A DNA stretch of 64,000 nt from Abditibacterium sp. GTDB lineage: Bacteria > Armatimonadota > Abditibacteriia > Abditibacteriales > Abditibacteriaceae. The first letter of the stretch is position 1; the number at the start of each line of letters is the position of its first letter. Below the pieces are notes generated by a model. That model ran no database searches. It had not been told where the DNA came from and was given only the letters and a program-made list of their open reading frames with translations. A program made the position numbers and the translations under genes. Shown here one piece after another: positions 51,345 to 61,048 of the stretch. Where the stretch lies: the NCBI GenBank assembly GCA_030448265.1, contig JAUJNG010000001.1, positions 90,490-154,489 of the forward strand, read 5' to 3'.

Positions 51345-53098
51345 GGTTGGTGAGTGGGCGAACATCTAACCGTGCGGGCGCGACTTACTCTTAAATCATA
51401 TGAGTCGCGCTCGCCGTTCGGGCGACCCCCGCAAAAATGGCTGAAGCATTCAGGTTGCAGCGTCGAGGCGAGGGTTTCGAGCGGATGTTGGAGATACGTC
51501 GGGGCGTCAATGTGCCCGAACAAATTCCAGAATCGCTTCGAGATACCTTCCGGGCGCAAGAAAAGGCATTGAGACGGTTCACATCGCCCAGTTCAGAATG
51601 AGCGGGGGACAGAGAAATCTCGATCGGTAAGACACAACCGTAACCGCGTCGATCACTCAGTGTGCTCCCAGGGCGAGCTTGAACAGAACCCAAAGTGTGA
51701 GTTTGGCTGCAAAAGCGGCTTAAGAGCTAAAGGCCAACGTGACTGGCTTGACCTGACTCGCTCGGAATCGATCGAGAGTTCGCGGTGGGCGTCAGTGTGC
51801 CCAGGGAAATCTCAAAAGCCCAAGAAAGTACGTCGTCGGCGCAAGAGAAGGTATTCGCGTGTCGTGGTGGCCACCCTGACACCAAATTCCAAGATCCTTT
51901 GAAGCGCTCCGCAAAGTGGCGGTGGCGTTCAAGAATGTTTGGAAAAGGGCGGGTAGGGCGTCGCAACTGTTCGCTTCACAAACTGCGCGGGTGTTCGGGC
52001 ATCTCAGTGTGATGCGATTCGAACTCAAGACAGGTCGGTCCGGAGCGGAAGCGAGATCGAAAGTGTCGAGATCGAAACCGAAATCGTCGGAAGCGAAAGA
52101 GCCTTAGATCACGGCGACTGCTGCGTCCCAGAGGCGGGCGCGGCGGATTCCCAAGAGAGTGATTAATTGTCAAGGTGCAAGAGATTTCAAATTGGCTGCC
52201 GAGGCGGGCGAACCGAAGGGAAATCTCAAAGGGTGCGGCGGTGAGGCGAACCCCCCTCCCACCAGAGAGATCCAGAAAAACCAAAGAGACCGGGATAGGC
52301 GTTTCAAATTCCAAAGAGAATCGTTTGGATTCTCTTTTTTAACACCTAAAAGGTTTTTTATTTTTTCTAAATTCCTGGAGGGAGGGGGTTTGTTTTTCTA
52401 CATCTGTGAGAGCATTGTTGTCGATTGTATCGTCATCATTGGCGAGGAGAGCATCATTTTCATTAGCATGAGCGTTATTGTTATCATCCGTTTTTGTAGA
52501 AAGTTGTGGGTTTCATCTCCCCGTCCGTGCCCTGTGGCAAAGGCCGCAACCTTTGGGGCTGCAACCTCTGCCTCCACGGTCGGGGAGAGTCCGGTAAGAC
52601 CAAAGACAAATCCACGGCAAACCTGCCCACGTCATCGCTTGAGAATGTGCCTTTTTGGGCGAAATTTTCAGCGAACTTCGGGCGCGCAACCCTCTCTTAT
52701 ATCAACCTCGTTAGAAGCTGGAGAGAGTTTCGACTTGCCGCGGCTCACGCATTGAGCCGGCACCAAGCGCGTTCCTTTCGACTCTGGCGCTCCTGTTGAA
52801 CCCGCACTTCCCTTTGCAACATTTTTTGGGTGTTGCCCCTTGAAGAGTTGGGTTCTCAAACGCCGCCTGTCGAGGCCAATTGGAATCGAGGCCCGTCAAC
52901 AGATTGGCTCCTTCCTTTGCACGCGTTTCGGCACCGGGATCACAAGCCTTAGAAGACAGGGGTTGTGAAAATTGGCCGGGGACACGAGCGCGGGGCGAAG
53001 CGGGTTGACTAATTTTAAGTTTAAATTACAAAAACATAACGGCGCAATTATCTGAAAAGCTTTTCTTTTTGGGCGGCACATGTAGGTGAGACGCAAGT
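51345..53098. other. 1.75 kb without a convincing gene
   Basis: No frame has family features or good composition. Around 51500-51580 and 51785-51865 two imperfect copies of a roughly 75-base sequence occur (both have GGGCGTCA.TGTGCCC and later GGCGCAAGA.AAGG.ATT). An ATATGAG motif is at 51398. A hairpin-rich stretch lies at 52516-52590. The region may be decayed mobile DNA. Confidence 0.5.
52313..52340 (+). terminator. Intrinsic terminator-like hairpin
   Basis: AAAGAGAAT pairs with ATTCTCTTT around CGTTTGG and is followed by T residues. No gene is recognised upstream. Confidence 0.55.
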
Positions 53099-53102
53099 TT
53101 GT

Positions 53103-53330
53103 GAGGTGGTTTTCCCGTTTCCAAGTTGGGGTGCTCTACCGACGCCGAAAAAAGCTTGGTGTTGCTGCCCCCAACCTGGAAATGGGAAAACCACCCATAT
53201 AGAGCAGTCGTGTTTGCGGGACAGGGAACTTTCGAGGTGGTTTTCCCATTTCCAGGTTGGACTACTGTTCAAATCAACAAAAAAATGGTCGCAGCTCGAA
53301 TTGCAGACCCGAAATTGGAAAACCACCTCG
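53103..53330. repeat. Four alternating inverted repeats of about 25 bp
   Basis: Forward copies at 53103-53131 (GAGGTGGTTTTCCCGTTTCC...) and 53233-53260 (GAGGTGGTTTTCCCATTTCC...); reverse copies at 53169-53195 (...GGAAATGGGAAAACCACC) and 53311-53330 (GAAATTGGAAAACCACCTCG). Spacers are about 37, 37 and 50 bases and unrelated. The copies can form two hairpins or a nested set. It lies next to the end of the transposase gene at 53399. Confidence 0.75.
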
Positions 53331-53398
53331 GTCAGGACCAGTTTTGACGGATACAGAGATGCTTTTCCGTTTTCCCAGCATGGGGCAGAATGTCCCGA

Positions 53399-54535
53399 CT
53401 AAATTTCCTTTTGTGCCAGAAACTCCGCGAATCGTTGCGCGGGCGGCTTGCCACGATTGGGGTAACCGAGATGAGGGCGATCATGGTTGTAGAACTTGAG
53501 CCAGGCGTCCAGATCACTTTGTAATTTTCCGATGTCCATGTGCGGCTCGATTTGTAAACGCGGCAGCAGAAACTCGTCGCGAAACGTCAGGTAAAGGCGC
53601 TGCGCGACACCGTTGAATTCGCTTACCGAAAGCTTTGATGGTCGGTGAACAATGCCTCGATCTCGCAGGTAACTGCGGTAAGAGTGCGGTTGCGGCTTCT
53701 TTTCTCGCACCGAAAAAGCGTCGTGAGTAAATTCTCCATCCACGGGATTTTCGTCGACCCGTGAAAACCTTTCCTCGTGGCCGAACTCACGATCTTGATG
53801 GGTTTGCACCACGTCTATCCGGAGGCCATGTTGCTCGTAAAATGGAACGATCTGCTGTTTGAGCAGCATTTCGGCATCACCTTTCTGCCGCCGGTCGCGC
53901 ACCATCACCCAGGCCCGCGAGTCGAAGGTGTCCACGCCGATGTGGGCAACGATGGCACTGCCGCGGTTCAGTTCGCGCCGCGCAACCACCATTTGGCATA
54001 GGTGATCGCCTGGTTGCTGGGCTGGAGAGTCCGACTCGCGCCACGCCGGGTTGAAGCGCGCCATAAAGTCTTTTTGCTCGTCCCAAATTTCCGTCTCTCC
54101 GCTTTGCGCGCGCGCTTCCAAATGCAGCCAGCGCTCCCGCTGCGTTCCAAGGCCCTCATCGAGCAGAATGCGGCGGATGGTCCCATAAGACGGTGAACCG
54201 TTTGGAAAAGTGGCCGACCATTGAAGTGGATAAAGCTCCTCCAATTTGATGTAGCCTGCGCTTGGGTGGCCCAGTGCCAAATGGATGACAGACTCGCGGA
54301 ACTCCTCCCGTTGCTCCTCTTTGATTTCTGAGGACTTGTGCACCGATGGCTGATCTTTGAGGCCTTCCAGTCCGAAATCTTTGTAACGCTTTTTGTAAGC
54401 GTAGAACTGGGTGCGTGTTATGCCGCCGAGTCGGCAAGCCTCAGCTACATTGCCCAATTTTTTGGCTGTTTGGAAAATTTGTAGGCGTTCGGCAACTTTT
54501 TTTTCCAGCACATATTTTTCTTTTTCTTCTGGCAT
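53399..54535 (-). CDS. Transposase with integrase core (rve), IS3/IS481-like
   Basis: A 378-residue protein. N-terminal HTH (ERLQIFQTAKKLGNVAEACR, GGITRTQFYAYKKRYKDFGL). Then an rve-type catalytic core: first Asp in HIGVDTFDSRAWVMVRD, second in VQTHQDREFGHEERFS (usual TDNGxEF altered to THQDREF), Glu in SVSEFNGVAQRLYLTFRDEF, and the FYNHDRPHLGYPNRGKPPAQRF tail. ATG 54535 is preferred; a longer reading to 54748 has no homology and would run into the neighbouring divergent gene. The protein is full length. No terminal repeats could be assigned with certainty, although alternating inverted repeats lie just beyond its 3' end. Confidence 0.82.
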   Translation of the reverse strand: MPEEKEKYVLEKKVAERLQIFQTAKKLGNVAEACRLGGITRTQFYAYKKRYKDFGLEGLKDQPSVHKSSEIKEEQREEFRESVIHLALGHPSAGYIKLEELYPLQWSATFPNGSPSYGTIRRILLDEGLGTQRERWLHLEARAQSGETEIWDEQKDFMARFNPAWRESDSPAQQPGDHLCQMVVARRELNRGSAIVAHIGVDTFDSRAWVMVRDRRQKGDAEMLLKQQIVPFYEQHGLRIDVVQTHQDREFGHEERFSRVDENPVDGEFTHDAFSVREKKPQPHSYRSYLRDRGIVHRPSKLSVSEFNGVAQRLYLTFRDEFLLPRLQIEPHMDIGKLQSDLDAWLKFYNHDRPHLGYPNRGKPPAQRFAEFLAQKEI

Positions 54536-54682
54536 TTGGCTTAATTCCCTCGTGAAATGTCTCGTTTTTTCCTTCCGTCGGCCCGAAAACGCCGGACTGT
54601 AATAGGCGACGTGTAAAAAAATACTCTCAAATTTCTCGTACTGAACACCTGGCGGTTTAAACAGCCGACTAGGGAAAAAATT

Positions 54683-55735
54683 ATGAAAAATAACACTGTT
54701 ACTGACGGCAACACGCCCATTGAGGCGGCCAACACTGTCGGCGCACATGTCGATGGGGCGATCGAGGCTGAAAAGCGGTTACATCAGGAATTCTGCAAAC
54801 TTCTGCAATTGATTGAACAGCCCGCCGTTGAAATCCCTGAATCAGCCTTGCCTTCGAAAAAACGTGCGGCTAAGCTCGGCCTGCAGGATTTGCGCGCCGC
54901 AATGGAATTTCAGCACATCCAAGACAAGAGTCAGCCGCGGTTTGACATTGGCGCCTGCATGGCAGAGGTCTCGTGGCGTAAAGGTGAATTGGAAAATGGA
55001 GATTTGGCAAGTATTGATCAGGCGGTGAAGGATAACTGCACCTTTATGGCGCGCGTGTTGAACGAAGCCATCGCTTCTGCCCAACCGACAAATGACGATG
55101 AAAGTGACGAGACCCTCGAAGCAACTCGCAGTCGCTACATATCCCGGCTCGCCTTAGCGCACGATTTTTTGATAATCATGGTCAAGCAATGGAATCTCTG
55201 GGTGCAGCAATGCCCATCTGATTTCGACCGTCAAAAGATGCGTGCTCAAGTCGGCAGAATGCATAGCGCTTTAAGCGAGATGCAAGAAATGGTTGCACCG
55301 GCTCTGAATGATTTCATGCATGCGTTCCAAAAATCGATGTTATGCACGAGCATTGAGCGAAGAGACAATTACATCGCTGCTATAACGCTTCAAAACAAGG
55401 CGTTGCGCGGTGTTTTGAGTCGGATGCCAATCGACCAGGATAGCTTTGGGCAGTCGAGAGAAGGTCAGGAATTCACCACGGGTCAGATCGCGACGGCGTT
55501 GGGGTTCAAAGACACTACCTCAGTTCTGTCCTACATCAAAAGATTAGAGCAAAGTGGTAAGATCCCGGCGCGGCCCGAGGAACCCCAACGCACCACCAAG
55601 GCCAAGGACAAAAAGTCACCTGGCGGGCACCGCAAATACTCGTGGCCCGAGGTCAAGATCATCGTGGCCTACATCTTGGAAAAAAGCCAGAAAGCCAGAG
55701 ACTTGAAATTAGAATCGGTTTTGGCTCGGCTTTAG
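54683..55735 (+). CDS. Mobile-element protein with C-terminal HTH, function unknown
   Basis: A 350-residue, largely helical protein. A C-terminal part (FTTGQIATALGFKDTTSVLSYIKRLEQSGKIP, then a basic KTKAKDKKSPGGHRKYSWPEVKIIVAYIL segment) reads like a MerR/winged-helix DNA-binding unit. The remainder (VKDNCTFMARVLNEAIASAQ, SALSEMQEMVAPALNDFMHAF) resembles coiled helices of phage or plasmid proteins. It is divergent from the transposase and lies ahead of the replication-type gene of the element, so it could be a replication initiator or regulator. No family recognised. Confidence 0.7.
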   Translation: MKNNTVTDGNTPIEAANTVGAHVDGAIEAEKRLHQEFCKLLQLIEQPAVEIPESALPSKKRAAKLGLQDLRAAMEFQHIQDKSQPRFDIGACMAEVSWRKGELENGDLASIDQAVKDNCTFMARVLNEAIASAQPTNDDESDETLEATRSRYISRLALAHDFLIIMVKQWNLWVQQCPSDFDRQKMRAQVGRMHSALSEMQEMVAPALNDFMHAFQKSMLCTSIERRDNYIAAITLQNKALRGVLSRMPIDQDSFGQSREGQEFTTGQIATALGFKDTTSVLSYIKRLEQSGKIPARPEEPQRTTKAKDKKSPGGHRKYSWPEVKIIVAYILEKSQKARDLKLESVLARL

Positions 55736-55761
55736 ACGTAAGTACTCTCTGTGTTTTCGCA

Positions 55762-55824
55762 AATTACCTATTGCCCCGCTGTGAAGAAGCTTCGGCCCCC
55801 TTCGCAGCGGGGCAATAGGTAATT
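55762..55824. promoter_or_regulatory. Perfect 20-bp inverted repeat hairpin over the ribosome site of the next gene
   Basis: AATTACCTATTGCCCCGCTG (55762-55781) is exactly inverted at 55805-55824, with a 23-base loop that itself contains GAAGCTTC. Weaker outer arms, CTGTGTT and AACACAG (55831-55837), enclose the AAGGAG ribosome site of the gene at 55839. It may be a terminator, attenuator, replication origin or recombination site. Confidence 0.75.
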
Positions 55825-55838
55825 AAGGAGAACACAGC

Positions 55839-56228
55839 ATGCTAATTAGTCTCAATGGTCTTGGCTCTCAGCTAATCGACCCCACGGTGAACCGCAACGG
55901 AACGCCAACTACTCGCCGATTGCGCACCGCGCCAGAATTTTTTGTTGTATTTGATCGTCTCGCGGCTCTCATCCCCTCCGTCCTCGAGAAGCTTCCGAAG
56001 GACTTCACTTCCGACCAAATCTTCGACGAACTGATGGATGAAGATCGCGATTTGTATCGTGAGGCGATCCATTATCATGGGAATCGCCCAAGTTCGCAAA
56101 ACACGGTTCGGTCGATGCTGATCTTCAGGTTAAAAGCGTTGACCGACTTGGTCGAGCCAATTGGTCTCACATACAGAACCAACTCAAAGGGTCGACAGAG
56201 GATCTGCACACAGTGGAGAAAAATCTAA
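55839..56228 (+). CDS. Mobile-element hypothetical protein
   Basis: A 129-residue protein: FFVVFDRLAALIPSVLEKLP, then FTSDQIFDELMDEDRDLYREAIHYHG and a basic end GLTYRTNSKGRQRICTQWRK. The middle resembles a winged helix. AAGGAG lies 9 bases before ATG 55839, inside the arms of the hairpin described separately. A strong terminator follows 9 bases after the stop, so this is its own transcription unit or the end of one. No family recognised. Confidence 0.72.
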   Translation: MLISLNGLGSQLIDPTVNRNGTPTTRRLRTAPEFFVVFDRLAALIPSVLEKLPKDFTSDQIFDELMDEDRDLYREAIHYHGNRPSSQNTVRSMLIFRLKALTDLVEPIGLTYRTNSKGRQRICTQWRKI

Positions 56229-56237
56229 AGTAACTCG

Positions 56238-56268
56238 AAAGGCCACCGGTTCTCAACCGGTGGCCTTT
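56238..56268 (+). terminator. Strong intrinsic terminator
   Basis: AAAGGCCACCGGTT and AACCGGTGGCCTTT are perfect 14-bp arms with a CTC loop and a T-rich tail (TTTTGCTTTT). Confidence 0.9.
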
Positions 56269-56402
56269 TGCTTTTGTGGTCAGCGCAATTGAAAAACAAT
56301 CGGTTTTTGCCCGGTTTTCGACAGGGCCTCTTCAACATTCTTCGGAAACCCTCTGTCGTCGCCACGAAGGGCCGAAGCAACTTCGAAACGGCAAAAAATA
56401 AC

Positions 56403-58784
56403 ATGAGTGGAGAAGATACCTTGCAAACCTATTCGGAAGATTTCGACGGTCAGAACACAGAACACAATGTCGCCTCTGAGGCGACCAATCCCGCCGCCGC
56501 TCCAACCGCCGAGGAAAAATTTCTCACGCCTAAGCATCAAGGCGACTTGAAGGGAATTTCACACCCCGTGCGCAACGCCCGCGGCTACTATTCGGAAGTG
56601 CGCTCCTCCGCCTTGGTCGATTTGGGGGGTATCCCGACGCCAAGTGGCTACGCAATTGCGTTCCGGCTTTGGTCATGCCCGTTCATAACGCTGCGGGCGA
56701 AGTGGCCCTGACTCAAATCCGGCCCGACCATCCACGCCACACCCAAGAAGGTAAATCCGTTAAGTACGAAACGGCAAAGGGCTCAAAAACGGCGGTAGAC
56801 GTTAATCCAACCGTTCGTGGGCAGATCGCCGATCCGGCGACTCGTCTCGTCATCACCGAAGGCATCAAAAAGGCCGATTGCGCGATTTCGAACGGCTTGT
56901 GCTGCGTGGCCCTGCTCGGCGTTTGGAATTGGCGCGGCACCAACAGCGCCGACAGCACCACCGTTTTGGGAGGTTGGGAGTATTTTTCTTTCAAGCACAA
57001 GGACGGCACGCCGCGCGAAGTCTGGGTGGCCTTCGATTCGGACGTGATGCGCAAAGACGGCGTTAAGGCCGCTTTGAAGCGCTTCGTCGCATGGCTCCAA
57101 TTTCGCGGCGCGAAAGTGACCGTTATCTATTTTCCCGAAGGCGACAACGGAGAAAAAGTCGGGCTTGATGACTACCTCAACGGCGGCGGCACCGTCGAAG
57201 GGTTAGAGCGTTTGGCAGCCCAGTCTGAAGCGTCGTCAAACGTGGCGCCTGAACCAGAGCCGCTCACGCCCGCCGAGATCCGCGTCGCGTTCAAAGAAGG
57301 CGCCCTGGCCATCGCCGAACCGTGCGGCCTCGCCGATGTCAAAACGGCCTTCAAAAAACATCTCCACATCGAAGACGACAGTGTTGTCGAGGTCATTTTA
57401 GGAACCCTGGCGGCCAACCTCATGGATGGCGATCCCGTCTGGCTGATGCTCATTGGCGCCAGTTCGGGCGGTAAAACTGAGTTCATCAACCCACTGCGCC
57501 ACTTGCCTTTCATGAAAGAAGCTGGCACCATCACCGAAGCGGCGCTGCTGTCGGGCTCCTCGAAACGCGACCAATCTGCCCAGGCGACAGGCGGCCTTCT
57601 GGTCCAAATCGGAAGTTCGGGATTATGCTCGTTAAAGATTTCACTTCGGTGCTTTCCATGAACGCGGAGACCAGCACTCGCATGCTGGCTGCCCTTCGCG
57701 AAATTTACGACGGCTTCTGGACACGTCGGGTCGGAACCGATGGTGGTTTGGAACTGACATGGCAGGGCAAGCTGGCCGTGATCGCGTGCTGCACCGAAAT
57801 CATCGATGACAGGGCTCGCGTCGTTGGCGCCATGGGCGAGCGCTTCGTCTATTTCCGCCTGCCGAAAATGTCGCGCTCTGCAATGGCTCGCCGCGCCATC
57901 ACCGGTTCGGGCAACGAGGGTGAAATGCGCGAGGCCCTCAAGCAAGCCGTCGCTGGGTTCTTTGCCGGTTTAGAGGTGCCTGCGGCGCCCGTGGCGCTCA
58001 GTGAGCGGGAAGTCGACTGCTTAACAGCGCTTGCAGACCTCGCCTCGCGCTGCCGCAGCGGCGTCTTGCGCGATTCGCACTCGCGGGGCATCACCATGGC
58101 ACTCGAAAGCGAGTATCCAGGCCGCATCGCGAAAATTATGCTCCGCGTCTTTTCCGGGCTCGTCACCGTCGGCGTGGAAAGGCCTCGGGCGTGGTTTCTG
58201 GTCACCAAAATGGCGTTTGATTCGATGCACAAAACGCGCCGTCAAGTATTCGGAGTGATGCTCAAAAATCGCGACCAAAAGGCTACCACGAAAGAAATTA
58301 CCGAGTCGTTGTTTCTACCGGATTCTACCGTGCGCCGCACTTTTTGGAAGACCTAACGGCTCACGCAATTCTCGAGCGCGACGAAGTGTTTAACCCTGGT
58401 GGAAAGGGCGGCAGCCAGCATGGATGGACCCTGGCTCCCGATACTCTGGCGCTTTTGGAGGAGATTTTCTTTAAATCCGACTGGGATTCGTGCCTCAAGG
58501 AATGCTTTCCCGACCCCGCGTTGAAGGTGACTCCGGCCCCAGCCGGTGCCTATTCATCCGGCCATCGCGAACCTCTTTTCGAGACCGAATCGGCTCGAAA
58601 AGAGGAAAAAGATAGCGGAGAGATGGACGGCACCGACGGTGATTTTGGTGATGAATTTAACCGCGACAACGGCGACGAATTCATCGATGAGGAATACGTC
58701 GTTTCGCCCTCCGAAGATGGTCCAGTCATCCCCAACGTGGATTCCTCCAGCGTCGATCTCGACGAATTTTTGAACCAGAAATAA
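56403..58784 (+). pseudogene. DUF3854 primase-like/ATPase replication gene with three frameshifts
   Basis: Four frames form one protein of about 790 residues. Frame 1 from ATG 56403 ends ALVDLGGIPTPSGYAIAFRL; frame 2 (from about 56664) holds the TOPRIM-like DUF3854 domain (LVITEGIKKADCAISNGL, VWVAFDSDVMRKDGVKAALK, GEKVGLDDYLNGGG) and a Walker A motif (LIGASSGGKTEFI). Frame 3 (from about 57617) continues KDFTSVLSMNAETSTRMLAA to TVRRT; frame 4 (from about 58340) ends in an acidic tail at 58784. The shifts lie near short homopolymers (G run, T5). Such genes replicate integrated elements or plasmids. Either decayed or affected by sequence errors. Confidence 0.8.
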
Positions 58785-58805
58785 CACATCGGAAATTCAA
58801 AAATA

Positions 58806-58838
58806 CATGCCCCGCCACTAAATTAGTGGCGGGGCATG
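58806..58838. terminator. Perfect 16-bp palindromic hairpin
   Basis: CATGCCCCGCCACTAA and TTAGTGGCGGGGCATG flank a single base. It lies 21 bases after the replication gene and 60 before the recombinase. It lacks a T run, so it may be a terminator or a recombination/protein-binding site. Confidence 0.65.
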
Positions 58839-58897
58839 CAGGCGCTAGGGTTTATTGAAACCAGAAAAATTCACCAAACATCCGGAATGTGATTGTT

Positions 58898-60958
58898 ATG
58901 GAAACGTCATCATTGCCTCACGTCACACCGTCCACTTCTCCCCAAACCACAGCCCATGCAGACAGGGTGCCGCTCAGGGTCTGCGGCTACGCCAGGGTCT
59001 CAACTGACCTCCAGCGCGAGAAGAACAGCATTCAAACTCAGGTCGAACTCATCGAGCAGTTCTGCCAGGAAAAGGGCCACACGCTCGTCGGGACCTACTG
59101 CGACGACGGCGTGAGCGGCACCATCCACCCCCACGACCGGCCTGCCGGCAAGCGCCTCATCGAGGACGCTCGCGCTGGAAAGTTTGGGGTTATCATCGTC
59201 TATAAATCCGATAGAGTCGGCCGGGACGTTCTTGGGAATGAAGTCGCGATCCGCACGCTTTACGATGAGCTGGGCATCGACTTCATCGGCATTGCCGAGC
59301 AGATTGACCTCACCACACCTATTGGACGGGCCATGTTCACGTTTCAGAGCGCCATCGGGCGACTGAAAAGGGAGAACACGCTGCAGCGCTCGCGCGATGC
59401 GACCCTGCGACTTGCGCGAGAGGGCGCCTGGCTGGGGGGAATTGTGCCTTACGGCTACAGAATTTCGGGCAAAGAGCGTAGCGCCAGGCTCGTGGTGTCG
59501 GACGAGCAGATCGCGGGGCTGGGCATGAGCGAAGCCGATGTGGTGAGGATGATCTACCAAATGTCAGCAGCGCAGGGTGCGACCTGCATCGAGATCGCAA
59601 AGCGGCTCAACGACATGGGCGTGCCGACTAGTTACACGCGCGATGAGAGGACAGTTTTGCGGGGCAAGCGCCGCGAGAAGACAGCGGGGCTATGGACATC
59701 GGGGCGGGTGAGGAACACGCTCATCGAGAAGACTTACATGGGCGTCCACTTGTGGGGGAAGCGCGGGAGCAAGCGTCGGGCTAAGGGCGCCACGCAAGCC
59801 ACCATCGAGCGCCAGGTTCCGGCCATTGTGGACGCGGACACATGGCAGCGGGCGCAAAACACGCTGCGAAATAACTCGCTCTCTCGCCCCGACATCGTCA
59901 AAAGGGCGTATCTGCTGCGCGGGCTGATGAAGTGCGGTGAGTGCGCCCGCAGCTACATCGGCACCGTGAGCGAGGGGCGAAAAGTGGAGCTATCGAGTGA
60001 TGCTGAACTTTCGGGCGCCGAAGTGCGGGGCGAACTGGTTCTGAAGAGCTACTACATCTGCAACGGTAAGAACGCCTCGCAGCGCAGGCTAAAGGAGACG
60101 GGCCAAACCAGCGCGAAGTGCCCGTCGGGCTACCTGCGGGCCGTGGATGCCGAGAGCGCGGTGTGGGCGCAGGTGCGGGGCTTTCTGCGCGACCCAGAAT
60201 CGGTGCTTTCCGAACTTGGAGAACGGCTCGCTCAGCGCGGCGGAAACTCCATTGAGGTCGAAAAGGAACTGGCGCGCATCGAAGCGGAAGTTGCGGAGCG
60301 CGACGCGCAGCGCGCGATGCTGTTCCGGCTCTTTCGCAAGGGCAGCATCTCCGAAAGCGATCTTGAGCGCCAACTCGCGGAAACGGTCGAAGAGGAGAAG
60401 GCGCTGAACCTGGAGGCCGAGCGCCTGCGCGGCGCGGTGAAACTGGCGGGCGGAGCCAAAGAGTCGTTGGAGTGCGTGCGGGCGTTTCTGGAGAAGCTGG
60501 CATCCATGCTGGATGCGGAGGGCGCGGCAGAGGTTGAAGTGAGTTGGGGAACCAAGAGGCGCGTCATCGAATCGCTGGTGGAGAAGATCTGCGTGCGCTC
60601 GCATCTCGACCCGACCGACTCTCGCGGACGCCGCCGCATCCACATGTTGTGCATCAAATACAACTTCGAGGACCCGCGCCCAAATGCCGGGGCAAACGGT
60701 TTGGTGCTGGAAAAGGAACTGGTTGTGGATGGCGAGCTGCAAACGCTGCGGCGCGACTCCAACGCCGGTCTGGTGCGCGCCGTGCTGGAGAACTCGCCCG
60801 ACCTCACGCTGGGTGCGCTGGGCGCGGAGCTTGAGACACAGCACGGGCTCAAACTCAGCCGCGCCAGCCTCAGCCGGCTTCGGGCCCAGGTGGGCAAGGC
60901 ACCGGACAACATCTACTCCCGCGCCGCCAGTGCGCGCAAGAACATCAGGGCAGGGTGA
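58898..60958 (+). CDS. Large serine recombinase
   Basis: A 686-residue recombinase. Resolvase domain: catalytic Ser 35 in CGYARVSTDLQ, IIVYKSDRVGRDVLG and the arginines of FQSAIGRLKRENTLQRSR. Then the Recombinase domain (GIVPYGYRIS, IAKRLNDMGVPTSYTRDERT, RVRNTLIEKTYMGVHLWGK), a zinc ribbon (MKCGECARSYIG with later CNGK and CPSGYLRA), and a coiled coil. The last 60 residues are unusual: a PDLTLGALGAELETQHGLKL, SRASLSRLRAQVG helix-turn-helix of IS630 type. A GTG at 58889 is an alternative start. It should catalyse integration and excision of the element. Confidence 0.9.
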   Translation: METSSLPHVTPSTSPQTTAHADRVPLRVCGYARVSTDLQREKNSIQTQVELIEQFCQEKGHTLVGTYCDDGVSGTIHPHDRPAGKRLIEDARAGKFGVIIVYKSDRVGRDVLGNEVAIRTLYDELGIDFIGIAEQIDLTTPIGRAMFTFQSAIGRLKRENTLQRSRDATLRLAREGAWLGGIVPYGYRISGKERSARLVVSDEQIAGLGMSEADVVRMIYQMSAAQGATCIEIAKRLNDMGVPTSYTRDERTVLRGKRREKTAGLWTSGRVRNTLIEKTYMGVHLWGKRGSKRRAKGATQATIERQVPAIVDADTWQRAQNTLRNNSLSRPDIVKRAYLLRGLMKCGECARSYIGTVSEGRKVELSSDAELSGAEVRGELVLKSYYICNGKNASQRRLKETGQTSAKCPSGYLRAVDAESAVWAQVRGFLRDPESVLSELGERLAQRGGNSIEVEKELARIEAEVAERDAQRAMLFRLFRKGSISESDLERQLAETVEEEKALNLEAERLRGAVKLAGGAKESLECVRAFLEKLASMLDAEGAAEVEVSWGTKRRVIESLVEKICVRSHLDPTDSRGRRRIHMLCIKYNFEDPRPNAGANGLVLEKELVVDGELQTLRRDSNAGLVRAVLENSPDLTLGALGAELETQHGLKLSRASLSRLRAQVGKAPDNIYSRAASARKNIRAG

Positions 60959-61048
60959 TGATCCGCCGCTCGTCTCGCTAGTGTCCTGTCATCCCGTTGG
61001 GAACACGATGAGTCGGTGAAGCGTTATAATTTGAATCGAGGTCCATTC

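Noticed and set aside
52506..52799. 97-codon frame with clustered cysteines (GCNLC)
   Set aside because: No family, no ribosome site, and the cysteines lie in the loop of a hairpin.
53103..53330. Possible CRISPR array
   Set aside because: Repeats alternate in orientation, only four copies, spacer lengths uneven.
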